Source: Chloroflexi bacterium UBA5189
GTDB lineage: Bacteria; Chloroflexota; Limnocylindria; Limnocylindrales; CSP1-4
Assembly: GCA_002413045.1 (NCBI GenBank)
Contig: DHWF01000051.1
Span: 73,883-137,882 of the forward strand
Reading direction: 5' to 3'
Length of the DNA stretch: 64,000 nucleotides
A model generated the notes under the pieces. That model was not told where the DNA came from, searched no databases, and worked only from the letters and a program-made list of their open reading frames with translations. Shown here in pieces: positions 1 through 7,643 of the stretch. Made by a program: the position numbers and the translations under genes. The stretch's first letter is position 1, and the number at the start of each line of letters is the position of its first letter.

Positions 1-441
1 AAGATCGGCGTGATGTTCGGCAACCCGGAGACCACACCGGGGGGCCGTGCGCTGAAGTTCTACGCCAGCGTCCGGCTGGACATCCGACGTGTCGAGACGA
101 TCAAGAGCGGCACGGACTCGGTGGGCAACCGGGTGCGCGTCAAGGTCGTGAAGAACAAGGTCGCGCCGCCGTTCCGCGTCGCAGAGTTCGACGTCATGTA
201 CGGCGAGGGCATCTCCAAGGAAGGCGGCCTGCTGGATGTCGGCGTCGCGATGGACGTCGTCAACAAGACCGGCGCCTGGTTCACCTTCGCCGAAACGCGT
301 CTCGGCCAGGGTCGCGAGGCCTCCAAGGAGTTCCTCAAGCAGAACCCGCCGATCGCCACCGAGATCGAATCGCGCATCCGCACGAAAGTCTCCGGCGGCG
401 ACGTCGCGTTGCCGGTTGAGGGCATCGAGGAAGCGGAATAG
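1..441 (+). CDS. recA: RecA recombinase, C-terminal part (5' end outside window)
   Basis: These are the last 146 codons of RecA, the ATP-dependent strand-exchange protein of homologous recombination and SOS induction. The frame is open from base 1, so the Walker motifs lie outside the window. The fragment opens in DNA-binding loop L2 (KIGVMFGNPETTPGGR), continues through the core strand LDIRR and ends in the C-terminal domain with an acidic tail (EGIEEAE), as usual for RecA. It stops at TAG, three bases before the recX start, so the two are probably cotranscribed. Confidence 0.97.
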   Translation, partial: KIGVMFGNPETTPGGRALKFYASVRLDIRRVETIKSGTDSVGNRVRVKVVKNKVAPPFRVAEFDVMYGEGISKEGGLLDVGVAMDVVNKTGAWFTFAETRLGQGREASKEFLKQNPPIATEIESRIRTKVSGGDVALPVEGIEEAE

Positions 442-444
442 CGC

Positions 445-1047
445 TTGCCCGGCGGCCGTCGGCGCGAGGGGTTCAACGAGAAACGAGAGCGGCTCGGCGC
501 GGTCGAAGATCCCGCGATCGTGCTGGAGGCGGCGCTGCGGTTCCTCGAGCCGCGCCAACGGTCGATCGGTGAGGTGCGCCGGCGGCTGACGCGCGTCGGC
601 TATCGCAGCGATCTCGTCGAAGGTGCAATCGAGCGCCTGATCGAGCTCGGGGTGCTCGATGACGCGGCGTTCGCGCAGTCGTGGATCGAGTCGCGCGACC
701 GCGCGCGGCCGAGAGGCGAGCGTGCGCTGCGCATGGAGCTCGCACGGAAGGGCATCGAGCGGCAAACGACGGACGACGTGATGGCCGATCGCGAGGCGAA
801 TGCGCCGGACGCCGATTCGGCCGCGGCCGCACGCCTGCTCGAGCGCAACGCGCGGGCGCTCGAGCGGGTGGGCGACCCCCGAGCGCGCCGCAATCGCGCC
901 TACGCGCTGCTCGCGCGCAATGGCTTCGATTCAGAGACCGCGCTCGCGGCGATCAGGTCGGACGAGGCTATGAGAGTCGGCGAGCTCGGCTCACCAACGG
1001 GCGGCGATGGCCTCGGCGTCGCGGACGAGTCCGATGAGGTTGGCTGA
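445..1047 (+). CDS. recX: Regulatory protein RecX
   Basis: RecX binds RecA filaments and limits their growth. The 200-residue product has the family's three-helix repeats: an N-terminal unit with ALRFLEPRQRSIGEVRRRL, a middle unit with LDDAAFAQSWIESR and RGERALRMELARKGI, and a C-terminal RRNRAYALLARNGFD. The start is TTG three bases after the recA stop; no better start follows before the first repeat. The last 57 bases overlap the 3' end of the convergent flavin monooxygenase gene, and the final dozen residues look like read-through into that antisense sequence rather than conserved RecX. The call rests on the helices and on position after recA. Confidence 0.9.
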   Translation: MPGGRRREGFNEKRERLGAVEDPAIVLEAALRFLEPRQRSIGEVRRRLTRVGYRSDLVEGAIERLIELGVLDDAAFAQSWIESRDRARPRGERALRMELARKGIERQTTDDVMADREANAPDADSAAAARLLERNARALERVGDPRARRNRAYALLARNGFDSETALAAIRSDEAMRVGELGSPTGGDGLGVADESDEVG

Positions 1048-2226
1048 GCCGAGGTCCACCTGCCACGGAGTGCCGATGAACGAGAGCCCGTCGAACGCGG
1101 ATTGGCCGAGCTCCTGGCGGGGCAGCCCGAACTCGTCCAGCACGGGCAGCTCGATCCAGTCGAGCGCCATCCGGTAGCCGCTCGTCCAGAGCACGGTCGA
1201 GACGCCCTCCGCCGCGAGGTCCAGCTCGACAACCTCGGGTGGCGCGTAGTCGACGACGTCGGGCTCGTAGGCCGGGGCCGGCTCGCCGCTGCGCTCGATG
1301 AAGGCATCCATCCACGGCTGGAAGCGCGCACCGAAGAATGTGTCCGAAAAGCGCAGCGTGTCGGTGAGGTCCGTTGCGAATCCCGCCTTCGTGCCATCGG
1401 CGCTCAGGAGCCGGCCGGTCAGCCGGATGCCCTGCGATGCCATCCGGCGCAGGTTGACGTCGTGACCGCCGCCGTGGCCGGAGAGCTGGATGTTGCACAT
1501 GAAGCGCGCGGCAGGCGAGGGGAGATCCGCCACCGAGATGAGCCCGACGCCGAATTCGTGGCCGCGGATTGCGATCTCGCGCAGCCACCAGAAGACGTCG
1601 CGGCCTCGATACCGGCGCGGCCCGCGCCCACAACGCCCAACGGCGAGGATCACCTCCCGCCCGGCGTCCCGGAGCTCCTCCGCGAGCTGGACCCCGGTCT
1701 GGCCACTGCCGATGAGGAGGACCTTGCCCGGCGCGAGATCGTCCGGGCGGCGGTAGTGATCCGAGTGGACCTGGTCGATGGATGGCGCGAAGCCGCCGCC
1801 GATCGGCGGGATGTGCGGCGTCTGGAAGGGACCCGGTGCGACGATGACGTTGCGGGCGTCGATCGAGCCGCGGCTGGTGGTCATACGGAATCGTGCGACG
1901 CCGGCGTCGATCGAAGTCAGGCGCGTGACGTCGGTGTCGAGCTCGACCGGCGCATCGATCACCCCGGCATATCGGCGGAAGTGCGCGATGAGCTCGTCGC
2001 GGTCCATGAAGCCGTCGGGATCGGCGCCCTCGTAGTCGAGGCCGGGCACGCCGACCATCCAGTTGGGCGTGACGAGCTGGAACGCATCCCAGCGATCCTG
2101 CCAGCCACCACCGGGCGTCGACCGGCGATCGAGCACGACATGCTCGCGCCCGGCCTCGGATAGCAGCCGGCTCATGACGAGGCCGGCGTGCCCCGCTCCA
2201 ACGACGACCGTCTCGACCGCGCGCAT
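991..2226 (-). CDS. Flavin-dependent monooxygenase / NAD(P)-binding oxidoreductase
   Basis: A 411-residue two-dinucleotide-binding flavoprotein of the flavin-containing monooxygenase (YUCCA/CzcO-like) superfamily. The FAD Rossmann motif VVVGAGHAG sits at residues 6-14, followed by a GGGW loop (PGGGWQDRWD) typical of these enzymes, and the NADPH motif LLIGSGQTG lies near residue 175. The annotated ATG at 2226 is chosen because the Rossmann strand begins five residues later; a longer frame runs upstream to 2331 but looks non-coding. It converges on and overlaps recX, and is divergent from the RNase Y gene. The substrate cannot be told from sequence. Confidence 0.85.
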   Translation of the reverse strand: MRAVETVVVGAGHAGLVMSRLLSEAGREHVVLDRRSTPGGGWQDRWDAFQLVTPNWMVGVPGLDYEGADPDGFMDRDELIAHFRRYAGVIDAPVELDTDVTRLTSIDAGVARFRMTTSRGSIDARNVIVAPGPFQTPHIPPIGGGFAPSIDQVHSDHYRRPDDLAPGKVLLIGSGQTGVQLAEELRDAGREVILAVGRCGRGPRRYRGRDVFWWLREIAIRGHEFGVGLISVADLPSPAARFMCNIQLSGHGGGHDVNLRRMASQGIRLTGRLLSADGTKAGFATDLTDTLRFSDTFFGARFQPWMDAFIERSGEPAPAYEPDVVDYAPPEVVELDLAAEGVSTVLWTSGYRMALDWIELPVLDEFGLPRQELGQSAFDGLSFIGTPWQVDLGSANLIGLVRDAEAIAARW

Positions 2227-2368
2227 CCAGCCGCAGCGTACGGGCTCCCGGCGGGGGCCGCCGTGGCCGTCGTAGTAGGCTACGCGGTGACTTCGGCGGG
2301 CCTCACGAGCTCCCCGAATCGCTGACCACAACGCGTCCGATCAGCCCTGATCGGATGGGAGGATGAAG
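2227..2368. promoter_or_regulatory. Divergent intergenic region with the RNase Y ribosome binding site
   Basis: This spacer separates the divergent monooxygenase and rny genes and must hold promoters for both. A perfect Shine-Dalgarno core GGGAGG at 2357-2362 touches an ATG at 2363 but lies six bases from a second in-frame ATG at 2369, so 2369 is the better rny start. No convincing -35/-10 pair was recognised. Confidence 0.55.
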
Positions 2369-3898
2369 ATGGACCCTGTCGCCCTCGCCCTCGTGGCGCT
2401 GGTCGGCCTTGCCGTAGGCGTCGGCCTTGGCTTTGCCGCACGCAGCCAGTGGGCCAACCAGTCGATCAAGGCCGCCACGGAGAAGGCCGCCCGCATCGTC
2501 AGCGATGCCCGCGCCCAGCAGAAGGACCTGATCCTCGAGGCCAAGGAAGAGAAGATTCGCCTGCAGCGCGAGGCCGAGGACGACGCCCGCGAGCGCCGCG
2601 GCGAGCTCACCAACCTCGAGCGCCGTCTCCACGCGCGCGACGAGCAGCTCGACCAGCGGTCCGACATGCTCGAGCAGCGCGACCGCAAGCTGCTGGAGAA
2701 GCAGATCGAGCTGGACCGCGGTCGCGACGAGCTCGAGAAGCTCAACCAGGAGCGCATCGTCGCGCTCGAGCAGGTGGCCCACCTGTCCGCCGAGGACGCG
2801 AAGGGAATCCTCCTCGAGGCCATCCGCGAGGAGGCCGAGCACGACGCCGTCAAGCTCGCCCGATCGATCGAGCGACGGGCGCGCGACGAGGCGACCGAGA
2901 AGGCGCGCGACATCATCGTGACCGCGATGCAGCGGGTCGCCGCCGACCACACGGCCGAGCACACGGTGACCGTCGTGCACCTGCCCAACGACGAGATGAA
3001 AGGCCGGATCATCGGCCGCGAGGGCCGCAACATCCGCGCCCTCGAGCAGGCCACCGGGATCGACCTGATCATCGATGACACGCCGGAGACCGTCGTCCTG
3101 TCCGGCTTCGACCCGGTCCGGCGCGAGATCGCCCGGCTCTCGCTCATGAAGCTCATGGGCGACGGCCGCATCCATCCCGGCCGGATCGAGGAGGTCGTCG
3201 CGAAGTCGCGCGCCGAGGTCGATCTCACCATCCGCCAGGCCGGCGAGCAGGCCGCCTACGACTGCGGTGTGCCCGGCCTGCCACCGGACATCCTGAAGCT
3301 CCTCGGCCGGCTCAAATTCCGGACCAGCTACGGCCAGAACGTCCTTCAGCATTCGATGGAGACGAGCTTCCTCGCGGCGATGATCGCCTCGGAGATCGGC
3401 GCCGATGTCATGGCCGCGAAGACAGGCGGCCTGCTGCACGACATCGGCAAGGCCGTCGACCACGAGGTCGAAGGGCCGCACGCCGCCATCGGTGCCTCGA
3501 TCGCCCAGAAGTCCGAGCTGCCGTTCAAGGTCGTGAACTGCATCGCGGCGCACCACCAGGAGGTCGAGTACGCCTGCCTCGAGGCGCCGATCGTGCAGGT
3601 CTCCGACGCGATCAGCGCGTCCCGGCCGGGCGCCCGTGGCGAGACGATGGAGACCTACGTCAAGCGGCTCGAGGATCTCCAGGGCATCGCCGACAGCTTC
3701 ACCGGCGTCGAGAAGTCCTTCGCGGTCCAGGCGGGTCGCGAGGTCCGCATCCTCGTCCGGCCGGAGGAGATCGACGACCTGTCTGCCACCCGGCTGGCAC
3801 GGGACATCGTCAAGAAGATCGAAGAGCAGCTGACCTACCCGGGGCAGATCAAGGTCACGGTCATCCGGGAGACCCGCGCGGTCGAATACGCGAAGTAG
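2369..3898 (+). CDS. rny: Ribonuclease Y
   Basis: RNase Y is the membrane-anchored endoribonuclease that initiates mRNA decay in bacteria lacking RNase E. The 509-residue product has the full family layout: one N-terminal membrane helix (about residues 3-23), a long charged coiled coil (about 30-180), a KH domain with the RNA-binding loop RIIGREGRN near 214, and an HD domain with the metal-binding pair LLHDIGKA near 355. The length is that of the family. The start at 2369 is preferred over 2363 on Shine-Dalgarno spacing. The gene meets the convergent transporter gene end to end at 3898/3899, leaving no room for a terminator outside coding sequence. Confidence 0.97.
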   Translation: MDPVALALVALVGLAVGVGLGFAARSQWANQSIKAATEKAARIVSDARAQQKDLILEAKEEKIRLQREAEDDARERRGELTNLERRLHARDEQLDQRSDMLEQRDRKLLEKQIELDRGRDELEKLNQERIVALEQVAHLSAEDAKGILLEAIREEAEHDAVKLARSIERRARDEATEKARDIIVTAMQRVAADHTAEHTVTVVHLPNDEMKGRIIGREGRNIRALEQATGIDLIIDDTPETVVLSGFDPVRREIARLSLMKLMGDGRIHPGRIEEVVAKSRAEVDLTIRQAGEQAAYDCGVPGLPPDILKLLGRLKFRTSYGQNVLQHSMETSFLAAMIASEIGADVMAAKTGGLLHDIGKAVDHEVEGPHAAIGASIAQKSELPFKVVNCIAAHHQEVEYACLEAPIVQVSDAISASRPGARGETMETYVKRLEDLQGIADSFTGVEKSFAVQAGREVRILVRPEEIDDLSATRLARDIVKKIEEQLTYPGQIKVTVIRETRAVEYAK

Positions 3899-4846
3899 CT
3901 ACTCGGGGTCGATCGGGTCCAGTGATGCCGATGGCGCTCGCTGGATGACGAACGCCGCGGCGAGGATGCCGACGCCACCGGCGACCTGGACCGCGCCGAT
4001 CGATTCGTGCAGGAACACCGCGGCAAGCGCGACGGCGATCGGCGCCTGCGCCAGCATCAGGATGCCGGCCTTCACGCCGCCGATCCAGCGGATCCCGGCG
4101 AGGAACAGGAAGCTCGGGATTCCGGCCGCGACGATCCCGGTGAACACGAGCAGGGCGAACAGGCTCGGTGACGAGAACGGCAGCCATACCGACGAGAGCG
4201 CGCCGGCGGCAATCGCGAGGAGGGTCGCGATCGAGGCCGAGACGGTCAGGATCAGGGTCATCGCCTGCTCCGTCGGCACCTGGCGGTAGCCACGCCGGGC
4301 GACCAGGACGAACACCGCCTGGCTGATGGCAGACCCGATCGCGAGCAGCACGCCCACGGGGTCGAGGCCGCCCAACGCGCCCGTGCCCTCGCCCCCGATC
4401 ACGACCGCGACCATGCCGCCGAGCGCGATCACGAGCGCCAGTGCGCGGGGCCGGTCGATCGGTTCCCAGCCGAGCAGCGCGGATCCGATCGCCACCATCG
4501 CCGGGAACAGGTAGAAGCACAGCAGGACGATCGCGACCGGGACCCGGGCGAACGCCAGGAACATCGTCACGTCCAGCGCGGCACCCGCCAGCGCCGCGAC
4601 GCCCAGCGCAACGCGGTCATGCCTCGTCAGCGAGCGCCAGCCGACGAGGCGCCTCCCGCGGCGCAGGGTGAACAGGACGGCCACGGCCATCGCGATCGCG
4701 GCGACGCCGGACCGCCAGGTCACGAACGCGTATGGGGTCACGCCCTCGCCATACGCGGTCCTGGACAGGACCCCGAGCATGGCGAACAGGCAGGCCGCGA
4801 AGACGACCGTGAAGCTACCGAGGAATGGGCTCCGCCGATCGACCAC
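3899..4846 (-). CDS. EamA/DMT-family membrane transporter
   Basis: A 315-residue, very hydrophobic protein with about ten membrane helices arranged as two EamA repeats, the pattern of drug/metabolite transporters. The first repeat opens with FLGSFTVVFAACLFAMLGV and the second with GVLLAIGSAISQAVFVLVARR; the second ends with a canonical GGVKAGILMLAQAPIAVALA segment. The start is GTG at 4846, just before the first helix; the open frame continues far upstream but there encodes the neighbouring secreted protein in another frame. The substrate is unknown. It follows the GH25-like gene on the same strand after 23 bases. Confidence 0.85.
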   Translation of the reverse strand: MVDRRSPFLGSFTVVFAACLFAMLGVLSRTAYGEGVTPYAFVTWRSGVAAIAMAVAVLFTLRRGRRLVGWRSLTRHDRVALGVAALAGAALDVTMFLAFARVPVAIVLLCFYLFPAMVAIGSALLGWEPIDRPRALALVIALGGMVAVVIGGEGTGALGGLDPVGVLLAIGSAISQAVFVLVARRGYRQVPTEQAMTLILTVSASIATLLAIAAGALSSVWLPFSSPSLFALLVFTGIVAAGIPSFLFLAGIRWIGGVKAGILMLAQAPIAVALAAVFLHESIGAVQVAGGVGILAAAFVIQRAPSASLDPIDPE

Positions 4847-4869
4847 GCCGCGATGGTAGGTGGCGGAGT

Positions 4870-5778
4870 TCAGCAGACGTTGTTCGCGTCGAAGCCCTGG
4901 TACGGGTACTGCGTGTACACGTTGACGTTGCCCGTGAAGGCGGGCCGCGAGCAGCGGTCGCGCGCGGCCTTGAGGCTCGACGCGCCCGCGACCCAGCTCG
5001 GATTGGCGTTGAACGCCAGCGTGCCGGCGGTGATCGTGTTCCATTGGAGCTGCGTGGAGTAGAACCCGATCCGAGCGACGCCGGCGACGTCGCGGAGGTA
5101 GGCGACCTCGCCCTGGAGCGCGGCGATGTTCAGGCTCGTATCGCTTCGCCAGCTGTTCTCCGTCTCCACATCGAGCCACCAGCGGGTCGACGATGGGCTG
5201 CCCGTCAGGCCGAGCTGCGAGTAGGCCGCGCTCGCCGTGGCATACGAGTCCTGCGCAGCGTTGTAGCCGTAGTCGTACGCGCAGTCGGCCGTGTCGAGGT
5301 TTACCGGATCGCAGTAGCGCGGCGATGTCTGGCCCGACGGCCAGAAGTGCGACACCGCGGGACCGGGGTTGCCGGTGTTGGCATAGAGCTGGCCGGTGGC
5401 GCCGCCCGCCCACGTGATCTGGCCGGCAAGGCACGGGTTGGCACTGAACACCTTGCCGCCGTTGACGCCGACGATGCCGAAGAGCGGGTTCGCTGGGTAC
5501 GTGGCGCCGCACTGCGGATAGGAGATGTCAAAGCCTGCCCGCGCCTGGCCACCGCCACCGTCGCCACCGCCGTGGCCGGAGGGGCCGCCGGACGGTGCCG
5601 CGAGGCCATCGGGATTGGGAACGGCCCCGAACGTCGTGCCGGTCAGGGCGAGCTGGGCGAACAACGCCAGCGTACTGGCCAGGAGCAATCGGGAGGCGAA
5701 GCGCTGGAGCACGGGCAATCGAGAGGTCCTCTGCGTGGTCTGACCGTACGTCCGGTGGACAGATGCGTCAACCGTCAT
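4870..5778 (-). CDS. Secreted GH25-like (DUF1906-like) protein
   Basis: A 302-residue exported protein. An N-terminal signal peptide (hydrophobic LLLASTLALFAQLALTG, cleavage near TTFGA) precedes a Gly/Ser-rich linker (about residues 58-78) and one domain that opens with GFDISYPQCG near 83 and contains WWLDVETENSW near 198. The acidic DVE strand and the TIM-barrel-like order resemble the lysozyme-like GH25/DUF1906 group found as hypothetical secreted proteins in high-GC bacteria. Several cysteines (YPQCG, NPCLAG, RYCDP, DCAYDYGYN, terminal NNVC) suggest disulfides and action outside the cell. Peptidoglycan as substrate is inference. It is divergent from ymdB with 60 bases between them. Confidence 0.65.
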   Translation of the reverse strand: MTVDASVHRTYGQTTQRTSRLPVLQRFASRLLLASTLALFAQLALTGTTFGAVPNPDGLAAPSGGPSGHGGGDGGGGQARAGFDISYPQCGATYPANPLFGIVGVNGGKVFSANPCLAGQITWAGGATGQLYANTGNPGPAVSHFWPSGQTSPRYCDPVNLDTADCAYDYGYNAAQDSYATASAAYSQLGLTGSPSSTRWWLDVETENSWRSDTSLNIAALQGEVAYLRDVAGVARIGFYSTQLQWNTITAGTLAFNANPSWVAGASSLKAARDRCSRPAFTGNVNVYTQYPYQGFDANNVC

Positions 5779-5838
5779 GACCGCATTCCCGATTGCGGGC
5801 AACCACCGATCGACGTCCCGGGTGGTAGCCTCCCGCGG

Positions 5839-6720
5839 ATGCCCGACCCCTCCCAGGACGACCGAGCCGCCGGCCGCGTGCAGCTCGGCAATCCGCCGAA
5901 TGGCAATGCCGCGCGCCCGAGTGGTGCCTGCCGCGTCCTGATGATCGGCGACGTCATCGGCAAGCCCGGGCGCGTCGCGGTAGAGGAGCTCCTGCCGGCG
6001 CTGCGCGACGAGCGCGGCATCGACTTCGTCACGGCGAACGGCGAGAACCTCGCCGGCGGCATGGGCCTCACGATCTCGACCGCCGACGCGCTGTTCGCGC
6101 ACGGCGTCGACGTGATCACGTCCGGCAACCACATCTGGGACAAGCGCGAGATCTACCCGGCGCTCGAGAGCAACGACCGGATCCTGCGGCCGCTCAACTA
6201 CGGCACGACCGGCGTCCCGGGCCGCGGCTGGGGCGTGTACCACGCCTTCGACGGCACGGAGCTCGCGGTGATCAACCTCCAGGGCCGAACGTATATGCAG
6301 CCGATCGAGAACCCGTTCCTCGAGGCCGACCGCCTGCTGGAGGAGGCCGGCGAGCCGCTGCCGCCGGTCCGCCTCGTCGACTTCCACTGCGAGATCACGT
6401 CCGAGAAGAACGCCCTGGGGATCCATCTCGACGGCCGTGTGTCGGCCGTCGTTGGCACGCACACCCACGTGCCGACCGCGGACGACCGGATCCTGCCGGG
6501 CGGCACGGCCTACCAGAGCGACCTCGGCATGACCGGACCCGTGTACAGCGTCATCGGCTTCAATCCGGCGACGGTGCTCCCGCGATTCCTGACCGGCCTG
6601 CCGACGCGGTTCGAGGTGGGGGAGGGGCCGGTGCTGCTGAACGCAACGCAGGTCGACGTCGATCCGGCGACCGGGCGCGCGCTCGCCATCGAGCGCATCC
6701 AGCGGGTCTGGGACGGGTGA
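5839..6720 (+). CDS. ymdB: YmdB-family metallophosphoesterase (TIGR00282)
   Basis: A 293-residue calcineurin-like phosphoesterase of the YmdB family, whose Bacillus member hydrolyses cyclic nucleotides and is encoded beside RNase Y. Metal-binding motifs are in order: GDVIGKPGR (36-44), NGENLAGG (near 67), TSGNHIWDK (near 94) and GTHTHVPTADD (near 205). The family normally starts a few residues before the first motif, so the N-terminal 30 residues are an extension or a later start is used (ATG at 5941 is too late to keep the first strand). In many genomes ymdB directly follows rny; here two minus-strand genes separate them. Its last bases overlap the PHP gene. Confidence 0.92.
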   Translation: MPDPSQDDRAAGRVQLGNPPNGNAARPSGACRVLMIGDVIGKPGRVAVEELLPALRDERGIDFVTANGENLAGGMGLTISTADALFAHGVDVITSGNHIWDKREIYPALESNDRILRPLNYGTTGVPGRGWGVYHAFDGTELAVINLQGRTYMQPIENPFLEADRLLEEAGEPLPPVRLVDFHCEITSEKNALGIHLDGRVSAVVGTHTHVPTADDRILPGGTAYQSDLGMTGPVYSVIGFNPATVLPRFLTGLPTRFEVGEGPVLLNATQVDVDPATGRALAIERIQRVWDG

Positions 6721-7631
6721 CGAAGGGCGCGACTCGGAAGGACCGCCACGCGCCGCCGACCGGGCGCCGGTTCGTCCCATATCCCGCCGCGTTGGACCTC
6801 CACACGCACACGCTGCGGTCCGACGGTGTCCTCACCCCCGAGGCGCTCGTCTCGGCAGCGGGCGCGGCCGGCGTCAAGCTGCTGGCGATCACCGACCACG
6901 ACACGCTGGCGGGCGTGCGCGAGCTGCGCGGCTCCGGCGCGGTGCCGGCCGGTCTGGAGGTGCTCCCGGGGATCGAGCTGAACAGCGTCCTCGCGGAGCC
7001 CGGCAACGCCGGCGAAGGCGAGGTGCACATCCTCGGGCTCGGGGTGGATCCCGACGACGACGCGCTCGAGGCAGCCCTGTCGCGCCAGCGGGATTCGCGC
7101 CGGGTCCGGTTCGAGCAGATGGTCGACCGATTGCGCGAGATCGGGATGCCCGTCGATAGGGCGCTCGAGGACCAGCCGTTGACGACCGACGACGACGCCC
7201 TCGGGCGGCCGCGGCTCGCGCGGGCGCTGATCGCCTGCGGCTACGCGACGAGCATCGAGGACGCGTTCGTCCGCCATCTCTCGCGCGGCCGGCCGGCCTA
7301 CGTGCCGCGCCAGGGCCTCGGCCCGCTCGACGCGATTCGGGCGATTCGGGCGGCTGGCGGCATCGCCTCGCTCGCGCACTTCGCGGAGGCGCCCAGCCAC
7401 GTCCCGTTCATCCGCGAGCTCATGGCCGCCGGGCTGAATGGCCTCGAGGTCTACTACCGGTCCTACGAAGCGCCGGCGGTAGCCGGTCTGCGCGAGGTCG
7501 CGGACGAGCTGCGCCTCGTCGCCACCGGCGGAACGGACTACCACGGCGACCGCGAGACGTACGCCGAGGCCCACGCCGAGCTGTGGTTCCCCACGCCGGC
7601 GGAGGCCGAGTTCCGGGCCACGCTCCTCTAG
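6717..7631 (+). CDS. PHP-domain phosphoesterase (TrpH/YciV-like)
   Basis: A 304-residue PHP-family metal-dependent phosphoesterase related to TrpH/YciV, whose characterised members act on the 5' ends of RNA or on 3',5'-bisphosphonucleotides. Histidine/aspartate clusters for the metal site are visible: DLHTHTLRSDG (27-37), ITDHDTLAG (near 61), the PGIEL acidic strand, ASLAHFAE in the middle and GTDYHGD near 270. It starts with GTG overlapping the ymdB stop by four bases and lies 12 bases before miaB, so it belongs to the same plus-strand operon. The exact substrate is open. Confidence 0.88.
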   Translation: MTKGATRKDRHAPPTGRRFVPYPAALDLHTHTLRSDGVLTPEALVSAAGAAGVKLLAITDHDTLAGVRELRGSGAVPAGLEVLPGIELNSVLAEPGNAGEGEVHILGLGVDPDDDALEAALSRQRDSRRVRFEQMVDRLREIGMPVDRALEDQPLTTDDDALGRPRLARALIACGYATSIEDAFVRHLSRGRPAYVPRQGLGPLDAIRAIRAAGGIASLAHFAEAPSHVPFIRELMAAGLNGLEVYYRSYEAPAVAGLREVADELRLVATGGTDYHGDRETYAEAHAELWFPTPAEAEFRATLL

Positions 7632-7643
7632 GATGGCACGGCC

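Noticed and set aside
3835..4520. Rho-independent terminator between rny and the EamA gene
   Set aside because: The two stops are adjacent and no hairpin with suitable spacing is visible.
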